From Chitinophagaceae bacterium (lineage in GTDB: Bacteria > Bacteroidota > Bacteroidia > Chitinophagales > Chitinophagaceae): a stretch of DNA of 64,000 bases. This document shows, piece by piece, positions 37,001 through 45,171 of the stretch. Below the pieces are notes generated by a model. The model was not told where the DNA came from and did not search any database. It saw only the letters and a program-made list of their open reading frames with translations. Location of the stretch: positions 1 to 64,000 of the forward strand of contig CANJQU010000008.1 in assembly GCA_947476485.1 (NCBI GenBank). The letters are read 5' to 3'. The stretch's first letter is position 1; every line of letters begins with the position of its first letter. The translations under genes were made by a program, and so were the position numbers.

Positions 37001-38272
37001 GTTGTTACAGCGGCTAATCCTGGTGTTGTGCCAATGTATTATACACTCGTGGCTCCCGCAGGATGCCGTGCTCAGTTTAACGTAACTGTGAACCCAAATC
37101 CTGCAACAATAGCTGGCCCTTCCAGTGTATGTATTGGTTCAGTAATAACATTAACGGATATCACTCCCGGGGGAACTTGGTGTGGCACCAATACGCATGC
37201 ATCGATAGACCTTACCGGGCATGTTACCGGCATCTCTGTAGGTGGCGTAGATTTTACTTACACATTGGGCACAGGCTGTTACAGCACCAAAATAATTGGC
37301 ATCAACAGCAACCCGACACCGATAAACGGAAAGGCTTCGGTTTGTACAGGTCTCGTAACTTTCCTTTCTGACGCAAGCACAACTGCAATGTCATGGACCA
37401 GTAGCACACCTGCCATCGCAACTATATCTGCATCAGGCGCGGTAACCGGTGTAACTGCTGGCACAACAACGATCACTTTCAAGGTAACTACTGGCTGCTA
37501 TACCACAACGGTAGTTACTGTAAATGCGCTGCCGTCAGTGACAGCGATACTTGGTGCATCATCAGTATCAGTTAGCGGCGGGCCCGTTACTTTGTCCGAC
37601 CTCACACCTGGCGGAGTATGGTCAAGCGATCGTACATCTACAATCACGGTTGGCAGTGCTACGGGTTTAATAACTGCCGTTGCTGCTACAGGAACCGCAA
37701 ACATCAAATACCTCGTTACCAATAGCTTTGGTTGCAGTGCTTTCGTAACAAGGCTTATTACGGCAACCGCTACCACAACAGCGCGCCAGAGCACATCAGG
37801 CAATTCTACTACTGTCGGTTCAACAATTGAGCTTGCAGCCGATCTTCAGGGTGGAGAGTGGACCAGCAGCGACAACAATATTGCAACAGTGGACGAAAAT
37901 GGAACGGTTACCGCTATAGCGGAAGGAAGTGTATCAATCACCCACACATCTACACTTGAAGATGGCCAGGTGTCTACCGAAGTAACAAATGTGATGATCA
38001 ATTCATTGCCAATGGAGGCAGACGTGATGCCAAACCCGAATAAGGGAAGTTTTGTAGTTAAAGGCACAACAGGCACAACTAATGACGCAACCATCCGCTT
38101 TGAGATAACGAACATGACTGGACAGATCGTGCACAGAGGTATCAGCATTGCTACAGGAGGAATTATCAATGAGCGGTTTAACCTCGATGATAAATTCCCA
38201 AGCGGCATGTATGTCCTCATTGTACATTGCAGCGACCAGCGTAAAACCTTCAATTTTGTTGTTGAAAAATAA
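31082..38272 (+). CDS. Giant Ig-like repeat adhesin with T9SS sorting domain
   Basis: A 2396-residue secreted protein. The first 46 residues are an unusually long polar stretch before the hydrophobic signal segment (about 47-65, cleavage near KAQ), a layout of extended signal peptides. Residues 70-300 form a beta-rich domain beginning VDGNPSDWPAV (CBM9/DOMON-like by pattern). Residues 300-465 look PKD-like. About 24 tandem Ig-like (BIG2-type) repeats of about 77 residues follow to about 2309, with a core of GTATISYTVTNSCG and two conserved Cys per unit, likely a disulfide. The last 87 residues are a type A T9SS domain (PNPNKGSFVVKG ... FPSGMYVLIV). I use ATG 31082; a TTG two codons upstream is weaker. 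Probably a cell-surface adhesin; the ligand is unknown. Confidence 0.85.
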   Translation: MKNFTNLVPTSFTASETKACTVAHLSAHSAVSATAISNKTYAGVKTFKGLYVVMLSVAFTLLLSNNLKAQTITVDGNPSDWPAVLSNASNLFKAHVPDVINSSSDNVWAGGSKVDNAVSGWSWGYSNTNDKTDMRNTGVALVGHKLYVFADIYGANGDASIGFWIFRGGAAPLAGGSFSGVHQDGDLLICMFFTHGHSTATPAVYKWSAGSLVAVSLGSGAAGCATNSSTLSVPTGWSYSPKSGDAGTYPATSFFEGYVDLDSTGTTFTSCFNSYLALTWQSQSMSSSMADLAFGQLPVLPSASMDNRTVCNGMAATFNAYTTGGTAPYQYSWNGASYTSSNILTISPATSSATEIVIVKDANGCLSVPDTAQLTVTATPNVNAVANVSYCNGNSAPAINFSGSAAGTTFSWSGSTNVGFGSTGTGNIAAFTAVNTGTTTLTDLVTVTPATAGCSGTPTTFKVTVNPSTAAGTFTGTERYCVGSSVTYTAAISGGTWTSSATAVVTVSATGVATGIAQGTAKITYTVTTSCGTGYTTKGVTVNPLPFAGSISGTTTLCSGTTVTLTRGLSSGDGSWSSSSPATASVNSSGVVSGVNAGTATISFTTTNSCGTARSTIVVTVNPLPAAGTIAGNANICPGSVSTLTDAVEGGVWSSGSTGIATINTMGVVAGIAQGTANISYTVTNSCGTARAVKVVTVNALPAAGTIAGTANVCAGSVTTLSDAVEGGVWSSGATTIATVNTAGIVTGVAQGTATISYTKTNSCGSANATRIVTVNPLPSASTISGSANTCVGSATTLTAVEGGVWSSGATSIATVNAVGVVTGIAQGTATISYTITNSCGSANATRMITVNPLPVAGAITGLANACAGSVTPLANATSGGAWSTASTDIATINATGVVTGIAAGTTTITYTVTNSCGMANATQLVTINPLPNAGVVTGIASVCEGSTTLLNNATVGGAWSSASAATASVDGTGVVTGIAAGTVIISYTVTNSCGVATKNQVVTVNPLPLAGSINGTTSLCAGAIGSLTNAVSGGVWSAASTDMATVDATGVVTGIAAGTATISYTVTNSCGVANATQVVIVNPLPVAGPINGTTSMCAGAITSLTDAVSGGTWSSASTDIATVDAAGVVAGVAAGSTTISYTVTNSCGATNATEVVIVNPLPPAAAINGTAALCAGTTDVLNTAVSGGVWTSGATDIATVDATGVITAMSAGTVTISYTVTNSCGVTNAIQVVTVNPLPPAGAINGTAALCAGTTNALDAASAGGVWSSEAAGIASVDATGVVTGISAGTVTISYTVTNSCGVTNATQVVTVNPLPNAGAITGSASLCAGATITLANAAGSGAFSSVSAGIASVDAAGVVTGISAGTATISYTATNSCGVAHATKVVTVNPLPNAGEINGTTALCAGATAALENLTNGGAWSSVSTGIASVDATGVVTGISAGTATITYTVTDGCGVANVTRVVTVNPLPVAGIIEGAAPICAGTTIALNNTTMGGTWSSAAATGIASVDASGVVTGISAGTAAISYTVTNGCGVANTIRVVTINPLPAAGTINGMAPICAGTTVALSNTVAGGVWSSAHTAIASISAAGVVTGSAAGTATISYTVTTGCGSAVAAGVVTINPLPVAGSITGVANVCAGSATTLADAATGGVWSSVSAGIATVNASGVVTGVTSGTTTISYTVTNGCGIANTTRVVTVNPLPNAGTINGAATICEGTNRSLSNMTPGGAWTSGTPAIATVSPSGIVTAVAAGIATISYTVTNSWCSASAVTSIPVNPRPYVSPIIGSSHVRYASDTTLTDSVAGGTWSASNTYVTVTGGLVRGVHAGTATISYAVTNSCGTAVATKLMTVDSPRVYVSAITGASFLTCAGSTSAFWNATSGGTFSIGAADTSVARTTPAGLVTGVSAGTATLSYTYMGSTVTSVLTVYPVPAAITGSHTVCNGRQTTLADVTPGGVWTSSIPSIATIGAAEGVVTAANPGVVPMYYTLVAPAGCRAQFNVTVNPNPATIAGPSSVCIGSVITLTDITPGGTWCGTNTHASIDLTGHVTGISVGGVDFTYTLGTGCYSTKIIGINSNPTPINGKASVCTGLVTFLSDASTTAMSWTSSTPAIATISASGAVTGVTAGTTTITFKVTTGCYTTTVVTVNALPSVTAILGASSVSVSGGPVTLSDLTPGGVWSSDRTSTITVGSATGLITAVAATGTANIKYLVTNSFGCSAFVTRLITATATTTARQSTSGNSTTVGSTIELAADLQGGEWTSSDNNIATVDENGTVTAIAEGSVSITHTSTLEDGQVSTEVTNVMINSLPMEADVMPNPNKGSFVVKGTTGTTNDATIRFEITNMTGQIVHRGISIATGGIINERFNLDDKFPSGMYVLIVHCSDQRKTFNFVVEK
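32476..38010 (+). repeat. About 24 tandem repeats of about 231 bp
   Basis: Counting the TISYTVTNSCG-type core gives about 24 units, roughly 77 codons each. Units 6-16 are the most alike; units 18-24 and the first two are divergent, as in arrays that grow from the middle. Complement-strand frames stay open through many units because of the codon bias. Confidence 0.85.
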
Positions 38273-38321
38273 GGTGGTACTCCAGGACTACACAATTAGT
38301 GGGCAACGCTAAGAGAAAGTA

Positions 38322-38361
38322 AAAACGGTAGGGGCTGAAAATTTTCAGCCCCTACCGTTTT
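38322..38361. terminator. 40-bp perfect palindromic bidirectional terminator
   Basis: The arms 38322-38341 and 38342-38361 are exact reverse complements, with an A-run on one side and T-run on the other. It sits between convergent genes (stop at 38272 and stop at 38380) and can serve both strands. Confidence 0.85.
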
Positions 38362-38379
38362 ATTGACTAATGTTATCCC

Positions 38380-41300
38380 TCACATATCATCTATCTCCAC
38401 TTCGGCATCATCCCGTATCAATTCATAGCGCCTGGCAAAATTGCACCAGTGACACGTTTCCTTACCACAGCCCCGGTCAAACTCATGGTTCATAATGCGG
38501 CTGTATGTGTCTTTTACCTGACCGCGAACGATCTCTTCATCCTGCGCAAAAACCGGCACTACGATCTGCTTATACTCGCCGCTCTTATTTTTCTGTACAA
38601 AGTCAAACATCCCCACAGTCACTTTCCAGCTTCTGTCTTCATAATTTTCGAGCAGCAATTTGTAAAAAACCATCTGGCGCCAGTAGTCGCCGCCAAGGGG
38701 CTCCTTTTCATTTGGTGGTGCAGTCATTGGCGTTGCCGATTTATCAGGGTCTCCGGTTTTATAATCGACCACCTTGCAGGTGTTACCCGTCATTTCTATC
38801 TTATCTATTTTGCCGGTCACCGGTACACCGTCAAGTATATAGCGCGGCACTTTAAATTCTATCTCCACATCCTTGGAGAAAGTGCTGACATAATGGTCGT
38901 AATACTCCGACAACAGCGTATGTCCCTGCTCCTTTCTCCGGTCAAACTGAACTGTGGTAAATGATGAGGCTTCCGCATATAGTGCCGAATTGAATGCGCC
39001 CAGCACATGATCCTTATCCGGGAACTCACCCTTCCGTTCTTTCATATCCCGGAACATACGCTCCAGCGCATAGTGAACCGCACTACCGAAAGCAAGCGCA
39101 TCGTTCTTCTGGAACGGAACTTTAAGTATGGTCTCGTAATAAAACGCGAGCGGGCAGTGCAGGAATTTCGACAAAGCGGTATAGCTCATGATGAATTGCT
39201 TCAGCACGCGCTCTATCCATTCTGCATTGGCCATTTTTATACGCACCTCAGGCACCGGCTGTAGCGCCCATTCCATATGCTTTACCAGGTCGTCACTGGA
39301 AACACGCTGTTGTTCCCGCTCCTCAATAGTGCTGATCTCATCTATAAATGCAGATGTTTCGAGCGTCTTACCCGCATTGTCATTCAAAGCATAAGAAACC
39401 TGGAGGTGCTTTTTTGCGCGTGTCAGGGCCACGTAAAACAATCTCCGCGCTACCTCTGTTTTATAGCTCTTTTCCGGGTCTTCATCGGTTGCAGTAATGG
39501 TATCTGGCATGCGGTATTCGTTCCCCCCACCCCGCTTCCCTTCCCAGAAATTCTTGGTGCAGCCTATCAGGAACACATACTCAAACTCATTCCCCTTGGC
39601 GCTGTGCGCTGTATAAAAGTGAACTCCGTTTTCATTCTGTATCACACGCTGCAGCGGCACCGGAATGTTTTCATCATTCATGCGGCTCACCATCTGCAGC
39701 AGCTCCACTGGTTTTATCTTTTGGTTGCGGCCATAAGTCTCCTTCACAAATTCAAAGAAGGTGTACAACGCCTGTATGTTCCACACATGGTCTGTGGTCC
39801 TTACCAGGTGGGCTACCATCCCGCTTTCGTGAACGATCTTTTCTATCAGCAATGGCAATGGCAGGCTCAGTTGGTGCCGCTCCCACTGGTCAAGGCAATG
39901 CCCCAGACGCTGCAAAGCCTTGGCAGACTTCAGGTCCAGCGATTCTATTAACAACGGGTTTGACAAAAGAAACCGCCATTTTATTGGTCCCTTCTCCTTC
40001 CGGTTAGCGCTGATGTAAAGCGAGAGCATCGCAATATCTGTTGGCTCTATACCGAAGTAGGGAGCATGCATCAATTCAAATAGTATCGCCTCGCCCTCAA
40101 ATGTTTTCTTACGTTCCTCATCCAGGTAGCGTAGCACATTCAGTATTTGTTCGGCGAGCGGCAGCTCCAGCACATTCACCGGTTTCTTTATGTTGTAGGG
40201 TATTCCCTTACGCTCCATCAGCGCAATGATGTTTTCAGCTTGTTTGTGCTGTGCGTAAAGTATAGCCACATCACTGAGTGGCTTTCCTTCTTTTTGCATT
40301 TGCTCTATCCGCATCACCAGGTCGGCCTCTTCCTGCAGCACATTGTTGTACACCTTAACAACAGGTGTCACATTCTCCTTACCATCCGCAAATCGCGGCG
40401 CCGACGAGATAATATTCTTATCCAGCGCCAGCTCGGCAAGCTGGTTGATGAGTCGCTTCTTGTTATTTTGTATTGCCGCCATCGCCTTGTCCAGTATGGC
40501 CTGCGAAGAGCGGTAGTTGTGCGGAAGCACTATTATCTTTATGTGCTCTTTGTATCGCTCATAGAACTCCACAATGTTACGTATCCTCGCCCCCTGGAAT
40601 TCATAGATGCTCTGGTCATCGTCACCCACCACGAAAATGTTCGGGTCGTCCCAGTAGGAGCAGAGATAATTAATTAGTTCATTCTGCGCTCCGTTCGTAT
40701 CCTGGAACTCATCAGCCAGTATGAACTGGTAACGCTCTTGGTAGCTTTGCAGCAAAGCCGGGTTATTGCTGAACGCATCCAGCACCCATAGTATCATATC
40801 ATTGAAGTCATACCTCCCGGTCTCCTTCATCATCGTCTCATACTTGTCAAACAGCAGTGCAGCAGCACGGGTAGCTTCCATCTTCCGGATCTCCTCATCC
40901 AGCAGCTTATCCTTCAGGTCGCCCTTTTTATAGCCCTTGCCATTCCTCTGGTAGATGTATTCCTCCCTGCCTGGCAGATCAGCAATGTATGCGTCGATCG
41001 ATGTAGATATGAACTCAGGCGTAAGATGTTCCCGCTTCATTACTTCAAAAAGCCGGTTTAGTTTTCCTGCGTCAAAGTATATGTTGCCGCTGAGCTTTCT
41101 TAGTGTATGACCCTGGGGCAGTTCTTCCAGCATTTTATAGAGCAGCTCTGTGCGCTCCAGGTCGCTTATAGGCTGCAGCGAACGTTGACTAAAATACTCG
41201 CTGTTGTTCTGTATGATGTTATTGCAAAATGCGTGGAAGGTATAAATGTTCACCTTATGAGCTGCCGGGCCGGTTATCTGTACCAGCCGGCGGCGCATCG

Positions 41301-41523
41301 AATTGGTCGCTTCATCTGTATAGGTAAGGCAGAGTATTTCGTGTGGTTGCACCTGCGCTTCGCTCAGCAGCAGGTTGGCTATGCGCATAGACAGTACTTC
41401 GGTTTTCCCCGTCCCCGGACCGGCTATAACCATCACTGCACCATATATGGTATCTACAGCTTCTTTCTGCCGGTCATTCAGGGTATTATATCGTTCGCGG
41501 AAAAGGTCTTCATTCGGGGTCAT
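38380..41523 (-). CDS. UvrD/Rep-type helicase fused to Fe-S PD-(D/E)XK nuclease
   Basis: A 1047-residue protein. The N-terminal two-thirds is a superfamily 1A helicase: VIAGPGTGKTEVLSMRIANL (Walker A), LADEFQDTNGAQNEL (Walker B), VVGDDDQSIYEFQGA, and later YTAHSAKGNEFEYVFLIG and FYVALTRAKKHL. The C-terminal third starts near LSKFLHCPLAFYYE and has a PD-(D/E)XK nuclease core with KVVDYKTGDPD. A first Cys in FLHCP and three more in CGKETCHWC form the four-Cys iron-sulfur staple seen in AddB/Cas4-like nucleases. Helicase-nuclease fusions act in double-strand break processing; this could be an AddAB-like or a stand-alone repair enzyme. It is the first gene of its own transcript. Confidence 0.85.
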   Translation of the reverse strand: MTPNEDLFRERYNTLNDRQKEAVDTIYGAVMVIAGPGTGKTEVLSMRIANLLLSEAQVQPHEILCLTYTDEATNSMRRRLVQITGPAAHKVNIYTFHAFCNNIIQNNSEYFSQRSLQPISDLERTELLYKMLEELPQGHTLRKLSGNIYFDAGKLNRLFEVMKREHLTPEFISTSIDAYIADLPGREEYIYQRNGKGYKKGDLKDKLLDEEIRKMEATRAAALLFDKYETMMKETGRYDFNDMILWVLDAFSNNPALLQSYQERYQFILADEFQDTNGAQNELINYLCSYWDDPNIFVVGDDDQSIYEFQGARIRNIVEFYERYKEHIKIIVLPHNYRSSQAILDKAMAAIQNNKKRLINQLAELALDKNIISSAPRFADGKENVTPVVKVYNNVLQEEADLVMRIEQMQKEGKPLSDVAILYAQHKQAENIIALMERKGIPYNIKKPVNVLELPLAEQILNVLRYLDEERKKTFEGEAILFELMHAPYFGIEPTDIAMLSLYISANRKEKGPIKWRFLLSNPLLIESLDLKSAKALQRLGHCLDQWERHQLSLPLPLLIEKIVHESGMVAHLVRTTDHVWNIQALYTFFEFVKETYGRNQKIKPVELLQMVSRMNDENIPVPLQRVIQNENGVHFYTAHSAKGNEFEYVFLIGCTKNFWEGKRGGGNEYRMPDTITATDEDPEKSYKTEVARRLFYVALTRAKKHLQVSYALNDNAGKTLETSAFIDEISTIEEREQQRVSSDDLVKHMEWALQPVPEVRIKMANAEWIERVLKQFIMSYTALSKFLHCPLAFYYETILKVPFQKNDALAFGSAVHYALERMFRDMKERKGEFPDKDHVLGAFNSALYAEASSFTTVQFDRRKEQGHTLLSEYYDHYVSTFSKDVEIEFKVPRYILDGVPVTGKIDKIEMTGNTCKVVDYKTGDPDKSATPMTAPPNEKEPLGGDYWRQMVFYKLLLENYEDRSWKVTVGMFDFVQKNKSGEYKQIVVPVFAQDEEIVRGQVKDTYSRIMNHEFDRGCGKETCHWCNFARRYELIRDDAEVEIDDM

Positions 41524-41594
41524 AATGGAATGAAGTTATGAAACCGATATGCAAAATTCAAATTTTGGATCTTGCGGCTGCCAGGCACTAAAGG

Positions 41595-42317
41595 CTACAA
41601 ACCGGTTTCCTTCAGCAGCTCATCTTCTTCTATCAGGCCATTGTGGCTCCAGATCAGTTTTCCGTCTTTGTAAAGTTCCAGGTACGGTATGCTGCTGATG
41701 CCTTTCTCCTTCATAAGTTGCTTATGATCATCGGCATTTACTTTTATCAGCGCCAGCTTGTCTTTCTTTTTCTCTGCTAAAGCTTCCAGCACAGGTAACA
41801 TCTTCTTGCACGGTTCACACCAAGTTGCGTTGTAGTCCACCAGCACATATTTAGTGCCAGCCGTCATCTTGTTAAGATCAGCAACAGTCATGCCATCCTG
41901 TTTTGCGGTGACGCTGCCGTTTTCTAATGGTTTTCCGGCGCTGTTCCATTTCATGATGCCGCCGTCCATATTGTATACTTCGGCAAACCCCATATCCTCC
42001 ATTTTGCCCGCGGCCTTTCCGCTGCGACCGCCAGATAGACAATACAGCATCACCGGCCTGGTCTTATCCAGCTTCGCTATTTGTTTTTCGAAGTCGTCGG
42101 AGTTATAATTGAGATTTACAGCATTCTTCAAATGTCCCTGTGCGTACTCCTCAGGTGTCCGCACATCTATGAGCTGTACATTGCCGGCAGATAATTTGTT
42201 GTCGAAATCATTTACGGAAATATTTTGTTTTATCGTCCCATGAGGACCTCCCGAGCTCTGGCAGGAAGCCATATTCACCAATGACGCAAGAAATACAATG
42301 AAGATCAGTTTTTTCAT
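41595..42317 (-). CDS. Rhodanese-thioredoxin fusion lipoprotein
   Basis: The 240-residue protein starts with a lipoprotein signal (FLASLVNMASCQ). The frame opens 19 codons upstream, but the ATG at 42317 overlaps the previous stop (ATGA) and gives the clean signal. A rhodanese domain comes first (DVRTPEEYAQGHL, active loop CLSGGRS), then a thioredoxin domain with WCEPCKKM. It thus could move sulfane sulfur or disulfides in the periplasm. It is the last gene of the sulfur-redox cluster; the fusion of the two activities is the notable feature. Confidence 0.85.
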   Translation of the reverse strand: MKKLIFIVFLASLVNMASCQSSGGPHGTIKQNISVNDFDNKLSAGNVQLIDVRTPEEYAQGHLKNAVNLNYNSDDFEKQIAKLDKTRPVMLYCLSGGRSGKAAGKMEDMGFAEVYNMDGGIMKWNSAGKPLENGSVTAKQDGMTVADLNKMTAGTKYVLVDYNATWCEPCKKMLPVLEALAEKKKDKLALIKVNADDHKQLMKEKGISSIPYLELYKDGKLIWSHNGLIEEDELLKETGL

Positions 42318-43996
42318 AAAGTTGTTGTTTGTAGCGTTTTGCTCAGTTCGGTTTCTCTGACACAGTCTGTCCAAAGCCTGTAACCACCCGAGAGATTCAA
42401 CACTTTGTCGTACCCGCTTTGTTTCAGTGTGCGTTGTGCAAGATAGCCTCTAAGACCCGCCTCGCAATAAATGTAAATATTTTTGTCCTTAGGTATTTCG
42501 TCCAGACGGCCTCGTAGGTCATCCACAGGTATGTTTATCGAGCTTTCAATATTCCCAGCCAGGAATTCCTCCCTGCTTCTCACATCCAGGATCAGGTCAT
42601 CGTCATTTAATTTTTCTAGTTCGTTCCAATAGAATACATTCAACCTTTTCTGTAAAATATTCTCCGCTACAAAGCCGGCCATATTAATAGGGTCTTTTGC
42701 AGATGAGTATGGTGGCGCATAGGCGTGTTCAAACTCAGCCAGGTCGTAGATACTTCCACCGCTCTTGATCACTGATGCGAGTATGTCTATTCGTTTATCT
42801 GCGCCTTCATATCCCGCTACCTGGCCGCCAAGCAACTTTCCTTCCGGCGAAAATGTGATCTGGATGACCATTTGCTCAGCACCCGGATAGTAGCCGGCAT
42901 GCGAGCCGCTGCGTGTAGTCGACACTATATGTTTTATGTCTGCGGCTTTAAGGTGCTTTGATGCAACACCTGTAGCGCCCACCGTCATGTCAAATACTTT
43001 TACAATAGCAGTGTTTATTGAACCGTTGTATTTCTGCACATTTCCCAACACAATATTATTGGCACAGATACGCCCCTGCTTATTTGCAGGTCCGGCCAGG
43101 TAGGTGATCATAGACCGGCCGGTGATCGGGTTATTGAATTCTATGGCGTCGCCTACTGCATAGATATCAGGGTCCGAGGTCTGTAGGTATTCATTTACAA
43201 AGATCCCTTTCGCTTCACCCAGCTTCAGACCGGCATTTACTGCAAGCCTTGTATCCGGTCTCACGCCAATAGACAGTATCACCACATCTGCATCAAGTAC
43301 CTCTCCGCTTTTCACCGATACCTTGAGTCCTTTATCGGTTCGTTCAAAGCCCGTTACGGCAGTATTCAGCAGCAGGTTCACACTCTTCGAGCGGATGTGC
43401 TGCTGTACCATGGCGGCTATCGGGTAGTCAACGGGTGCCATTACCTGGTTGCCCATTTCAATGATCGTCACATTCATGCCTACATTGCGCAGGTTCTCTG
43501 CCATCTCCAGGCCTATGAAACCGCCTCCTATCACAACCGCCTTTCCGCTTTTATGTTTGTCTACATAAGCTTTGATATAGTCGGTATCCGTAACATTTCT
43601 CAGTGTAAAGATCCCCTCGCTCTCGATCCCGGGCAGCGGTGGCCGCAAAGGCTCGGCGCCCGGGGATAATACCAGCTTATCATAGCGCTCACTATATACT
43701 TCCCCGCTCACGAGATTTTTTGCGCTTATTGTCTTCTTTGCCGGATCTATCGCAATGACTTCCGTCTTTATACGTACATCAATGTTGAACCGGCTGTTGA
43801 AAGAGGCTGCTGTTTGCACAAACAGCTTATCCCGCTCCTTGATCACATTGCCAATGTAGTATGGCAGTCCGCAGTTTGCGTAGGAAATGTAATCGCCCTT
43901 TTCAAAAATAATGATCTCGGCATGTTCATCCATTCTCCGGAGCCTTGCTGCGGTGCTTGCTCCGCCGGCAACGGCACCCACAATTATATATTTCAT
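42314..43996 (-). CDS. CoA-disulfide reductase with C-terminal rhodanese domain
   Basis: A 560-residue flavoprotein. The N-terminal 450 residues have the FAD motif IIVGAVAGGASTAARLRR, the redox-active Cys in SYANCGLPYY typical of CoA-disulfide reductases and NADH oxidases, a second dinucleotide motif VVIGGGFIGLEMAENL and the flavin-binding DIYAVGDAIEF. The C-terminal 100 residues are a rhodanese with the loop CEAGLRG. Fused enzymes (CoADR-RHD) reduce CoA persulfide or polysulfides. I start at 43996, immediately before the FAD motif. Next to thioredoxin and single rhodaneses, the arrangement supports sulfane-sulfur metabolism. Confidence 0.9.
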   Translation of the reverse strand: MKYIIVGAVAGGASTAARLRRMDEHAEIIIFEKGDYISYANCGLPYYIGNVIKERDKLFVQTAASFNSRFNIDVRIKTEVIAIDPAKKTISAKNLVSGEVYSERYDKLVLSPGAEPLRPPLPGIESEGIFTLRNVTDTDYIKAYVDKHKSGKAVVIGGGFIGLEMAENLRNVGMNVTIIEMGNQVMAPVDYPIAAMVQQHIRSKSVNLLLNTAVTGFERTDKGLKVSVKSGEVLDADVVILSIGVRPDTRLAVNAGLKLGEAKGIFVNEYLQTSDPDIYAVGDAIEFNNPITGRSMITYLAGPANKQGRICANNIVLGNVQKYNGSINTAIVKVFDMTVGATGVASKHLKAADIKHIVSTTRSGSHAGYYPGAEQMVIQITFSPEGKLLGGQVAGYEGADKRIDILASVIKSGGSIYDLAEFEHAYAPPYSSAKDPINMAGFVAENILQKRLNVFYWNELEKLNDDDLILDVRSREEFLAGNIESSINIPVDDLRGRLDEIPKDKNIYIYCEAGLRGYLAQRTLKQSGYDKVLNLSGGYRLWTDCVRETELSKTLQTTTL

Positions 43997-43997
43997 A

Positions 43998-44303
43998 TTA
44001 GATTTTGTGTTGATCAATGATGTTCTTCAGGTGATTGGCAGCAACAACTCCCGACTGGCGCCACAATACTTTTCCTGCTTTAAACAATATGAGCGTAGGC
44101 ACACCTGATATATTGTAAGAGCCGGCAAGAGTTGGATTTTTGTCTACATCTACTTTTATTATCGTCGCGTCTCCACCCACAGAATCCTTCAATTGCTTCA
44201 GTATCGGCGCCATCATTTTGCATGGCCCGCACCACTCCGCCGAAAAATCCACCAGTACCGGTTTCGTGTCGTTTATTACTTCTGAAAATGTTTTCGTTTC
44301 CAT
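43998..44303 (-). CDS. trxA: Thioredoxin
   Basis: A 101-residue cytoplasmic thioredoxin with the classic WCGPCK active site, the [20 protein letters not shown] core and cis-Pro76 (VPTLILF). It lies one base before the CoA-disulfide reductase start and six bases after the small Cys-rich membrane protein, so it is well inside the operon. It can reduce persulfides or disulfides formed by the neighbouring rhodaneses. Confidence 0.92.
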   Translation of the reverse strand: METKTFSEVINDTKPVLVDFSAEWCGPCKMMAPILKQLKDSVGGDATIIKVDVDKNPTLAGSYNISGVPTLILFKAGKVLWRQSGVVAANHLKNIIDQHKI

Positions 44304-44308
44304 AACCT

Positions 44309-44566
44309 TTATTTTATCTCTTCATATTCTGCTTCTTCCTCGCCTGCAGCATGCGTATTACTTTTCCTCACCGGCGGCGCATAGCACCCCTGTGTGCCGC
44401 AACATCCGGTGTCCATAACTGCCTGGTACAGGAAGAAGATGCTGAACAGTCCCATGGCCCAGTCCTTGCTTTGAATTCCCATAACTATTAACATGATACC
44501 TATTCCCAACCGCATTATGCGCATCAGGTGCCAGTTCGTGAACAGGCGTTGTTTCAGATCGCTCAT
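44309..44566 (-). CDS. Small membrane protein with TGCCGTQGC motif
   Basis: An 85-residue protein with one or two hydrophobic segments ([12 protein letters not shown] and [14 protein letters not shown]) then [14 protein letters not shown], a Cys cluster that could bind metal or carry sulfur, and a charged tail. The layout resembles YgaP-type membrane proteins of rhodanese operons. It overlaps the preceding rhodanese gene by four bases (ATGA), so co-translation is likely. Family name not recognised. Confidence 0.65.
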   Translation of the reverse strand: MSDLKQRLFTNWHLMRIMRLGIGIMLIVMGIQSKDWAMGLFSIFFLYQAVMDTGCCGTQGCYAPPVRKSNTHAAGEEEAEYEEIK

Positions 44567-44877
44567 TTCTCGAATTTTTTTAGATTATACCAGCTTCCGG
44601 CATTGTGAACTTCATTAAATCCATTTGCCTTCAGCATTGCCTTTGCCGAGCTGCTGCGCATGCCCGATGCGCAACAGGTGATCACCGGCTTGTCTTTCTT
44701 AAGTTTGGCCATTTGGCTGCCGAGTGCTTGCAACGGTATATTTACTGAACCCTTTATATGACCCGATGCATACTCTCCGCTTGTGCGCACATCCACTATT
44801 GTTGCACCGTTCGCTATCATCTCTCCCAGGTCCACTTTTGGACCCATACCGAATAATTTCTTGATTGTCTCAAACAT
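44563..44877 (-). CDS. Single-domain rhodanese
   Basis: A 104-residue rhodanese: TIVDVRTSGEYASGHIKGSVNIPL, read as DVRTSGEYASGHIKGSVNI, and active loop CASGMRS after a second Cys. Six-residue loops ending in Arg are typical of sulfurtransferases active on thiosulfate or persulfide. It is short enough to be cytoplasmic with no signal peptide. Three bases separate it from the preceding rhodanese gene. Confidence 0.9.
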   Translation of the reverse strand: MFETIKKLFGMGPKVDLGEMIANGATIVDVRTSGEYASGHIKGSVNIPLQALGSQMAKLKKDKPVITCCASGMRSSSAKAMLKANGFNEVHNAGSWYNLKKFEK

Positions 44878-44880
44878 TGC

Positions 44881-45168
44881 TTAGTTGTTTTTGTAATAGT
44901 TTACGTTTGTCCATGAGCCACCGTTGATACAGGGTATCCCGTTCTGGCTCAGGAATATGGTTGCCTGGCCGCTCCTGCCGCCTGAGGCGCAGCAAAGAAC
45001 AATAGGTCCCATTTTTTTCAGTTCGTCGAGATGCTGCGGAATTTCATTCAGCGGTATATTAATGCTGTTTGCTACATGCCCGCCCATGAATGCTTCACGG
45101 GATCTCACATCAATGATCTTTGTTTTATCCGACTTTAATAGCGCTGATATTTCTGACATTTCCTGCAA
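44881..45168 (-). CDS. Single-domain rhodanese
   Basis: A 95-residue rhodanese with DVRSREAFMGGHVANSINIPL and active loop CASGGRSG. It differs from the following rhodanese in the loop (SGG versus SGM), so the two could have distinct substrates or acceptors. The ATG at codon 4 is an alternative start. Starts four bases after the DUF6132-like gene. Confidence 0.9.
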   Translation of the reverse strand: MQEMSEISALLKSDKTKIIDVRSREAFMGGHVANSINIPLNEIPQHLDELKKMGPIVLCCASGGRSGQATIFLSQNGIPCINGGSWTNVNYYKNN

Positions 45169-45171
45169 TTT

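Noticed and set aside
32248-37803. Long minus-strand open frames across the giant repeat gene
   Set aside because: They are shadows of the repeats: the frames mirror the repeat period, have no start or family features, and arise from codon bias of the sense strand.
32476-38010. Tandem repeats taken as a CRISPR array
   Set aside because: The unit is about 231 bp, codes in frame for Ig-like modules, and has no short repeat plus unique spacer structure.
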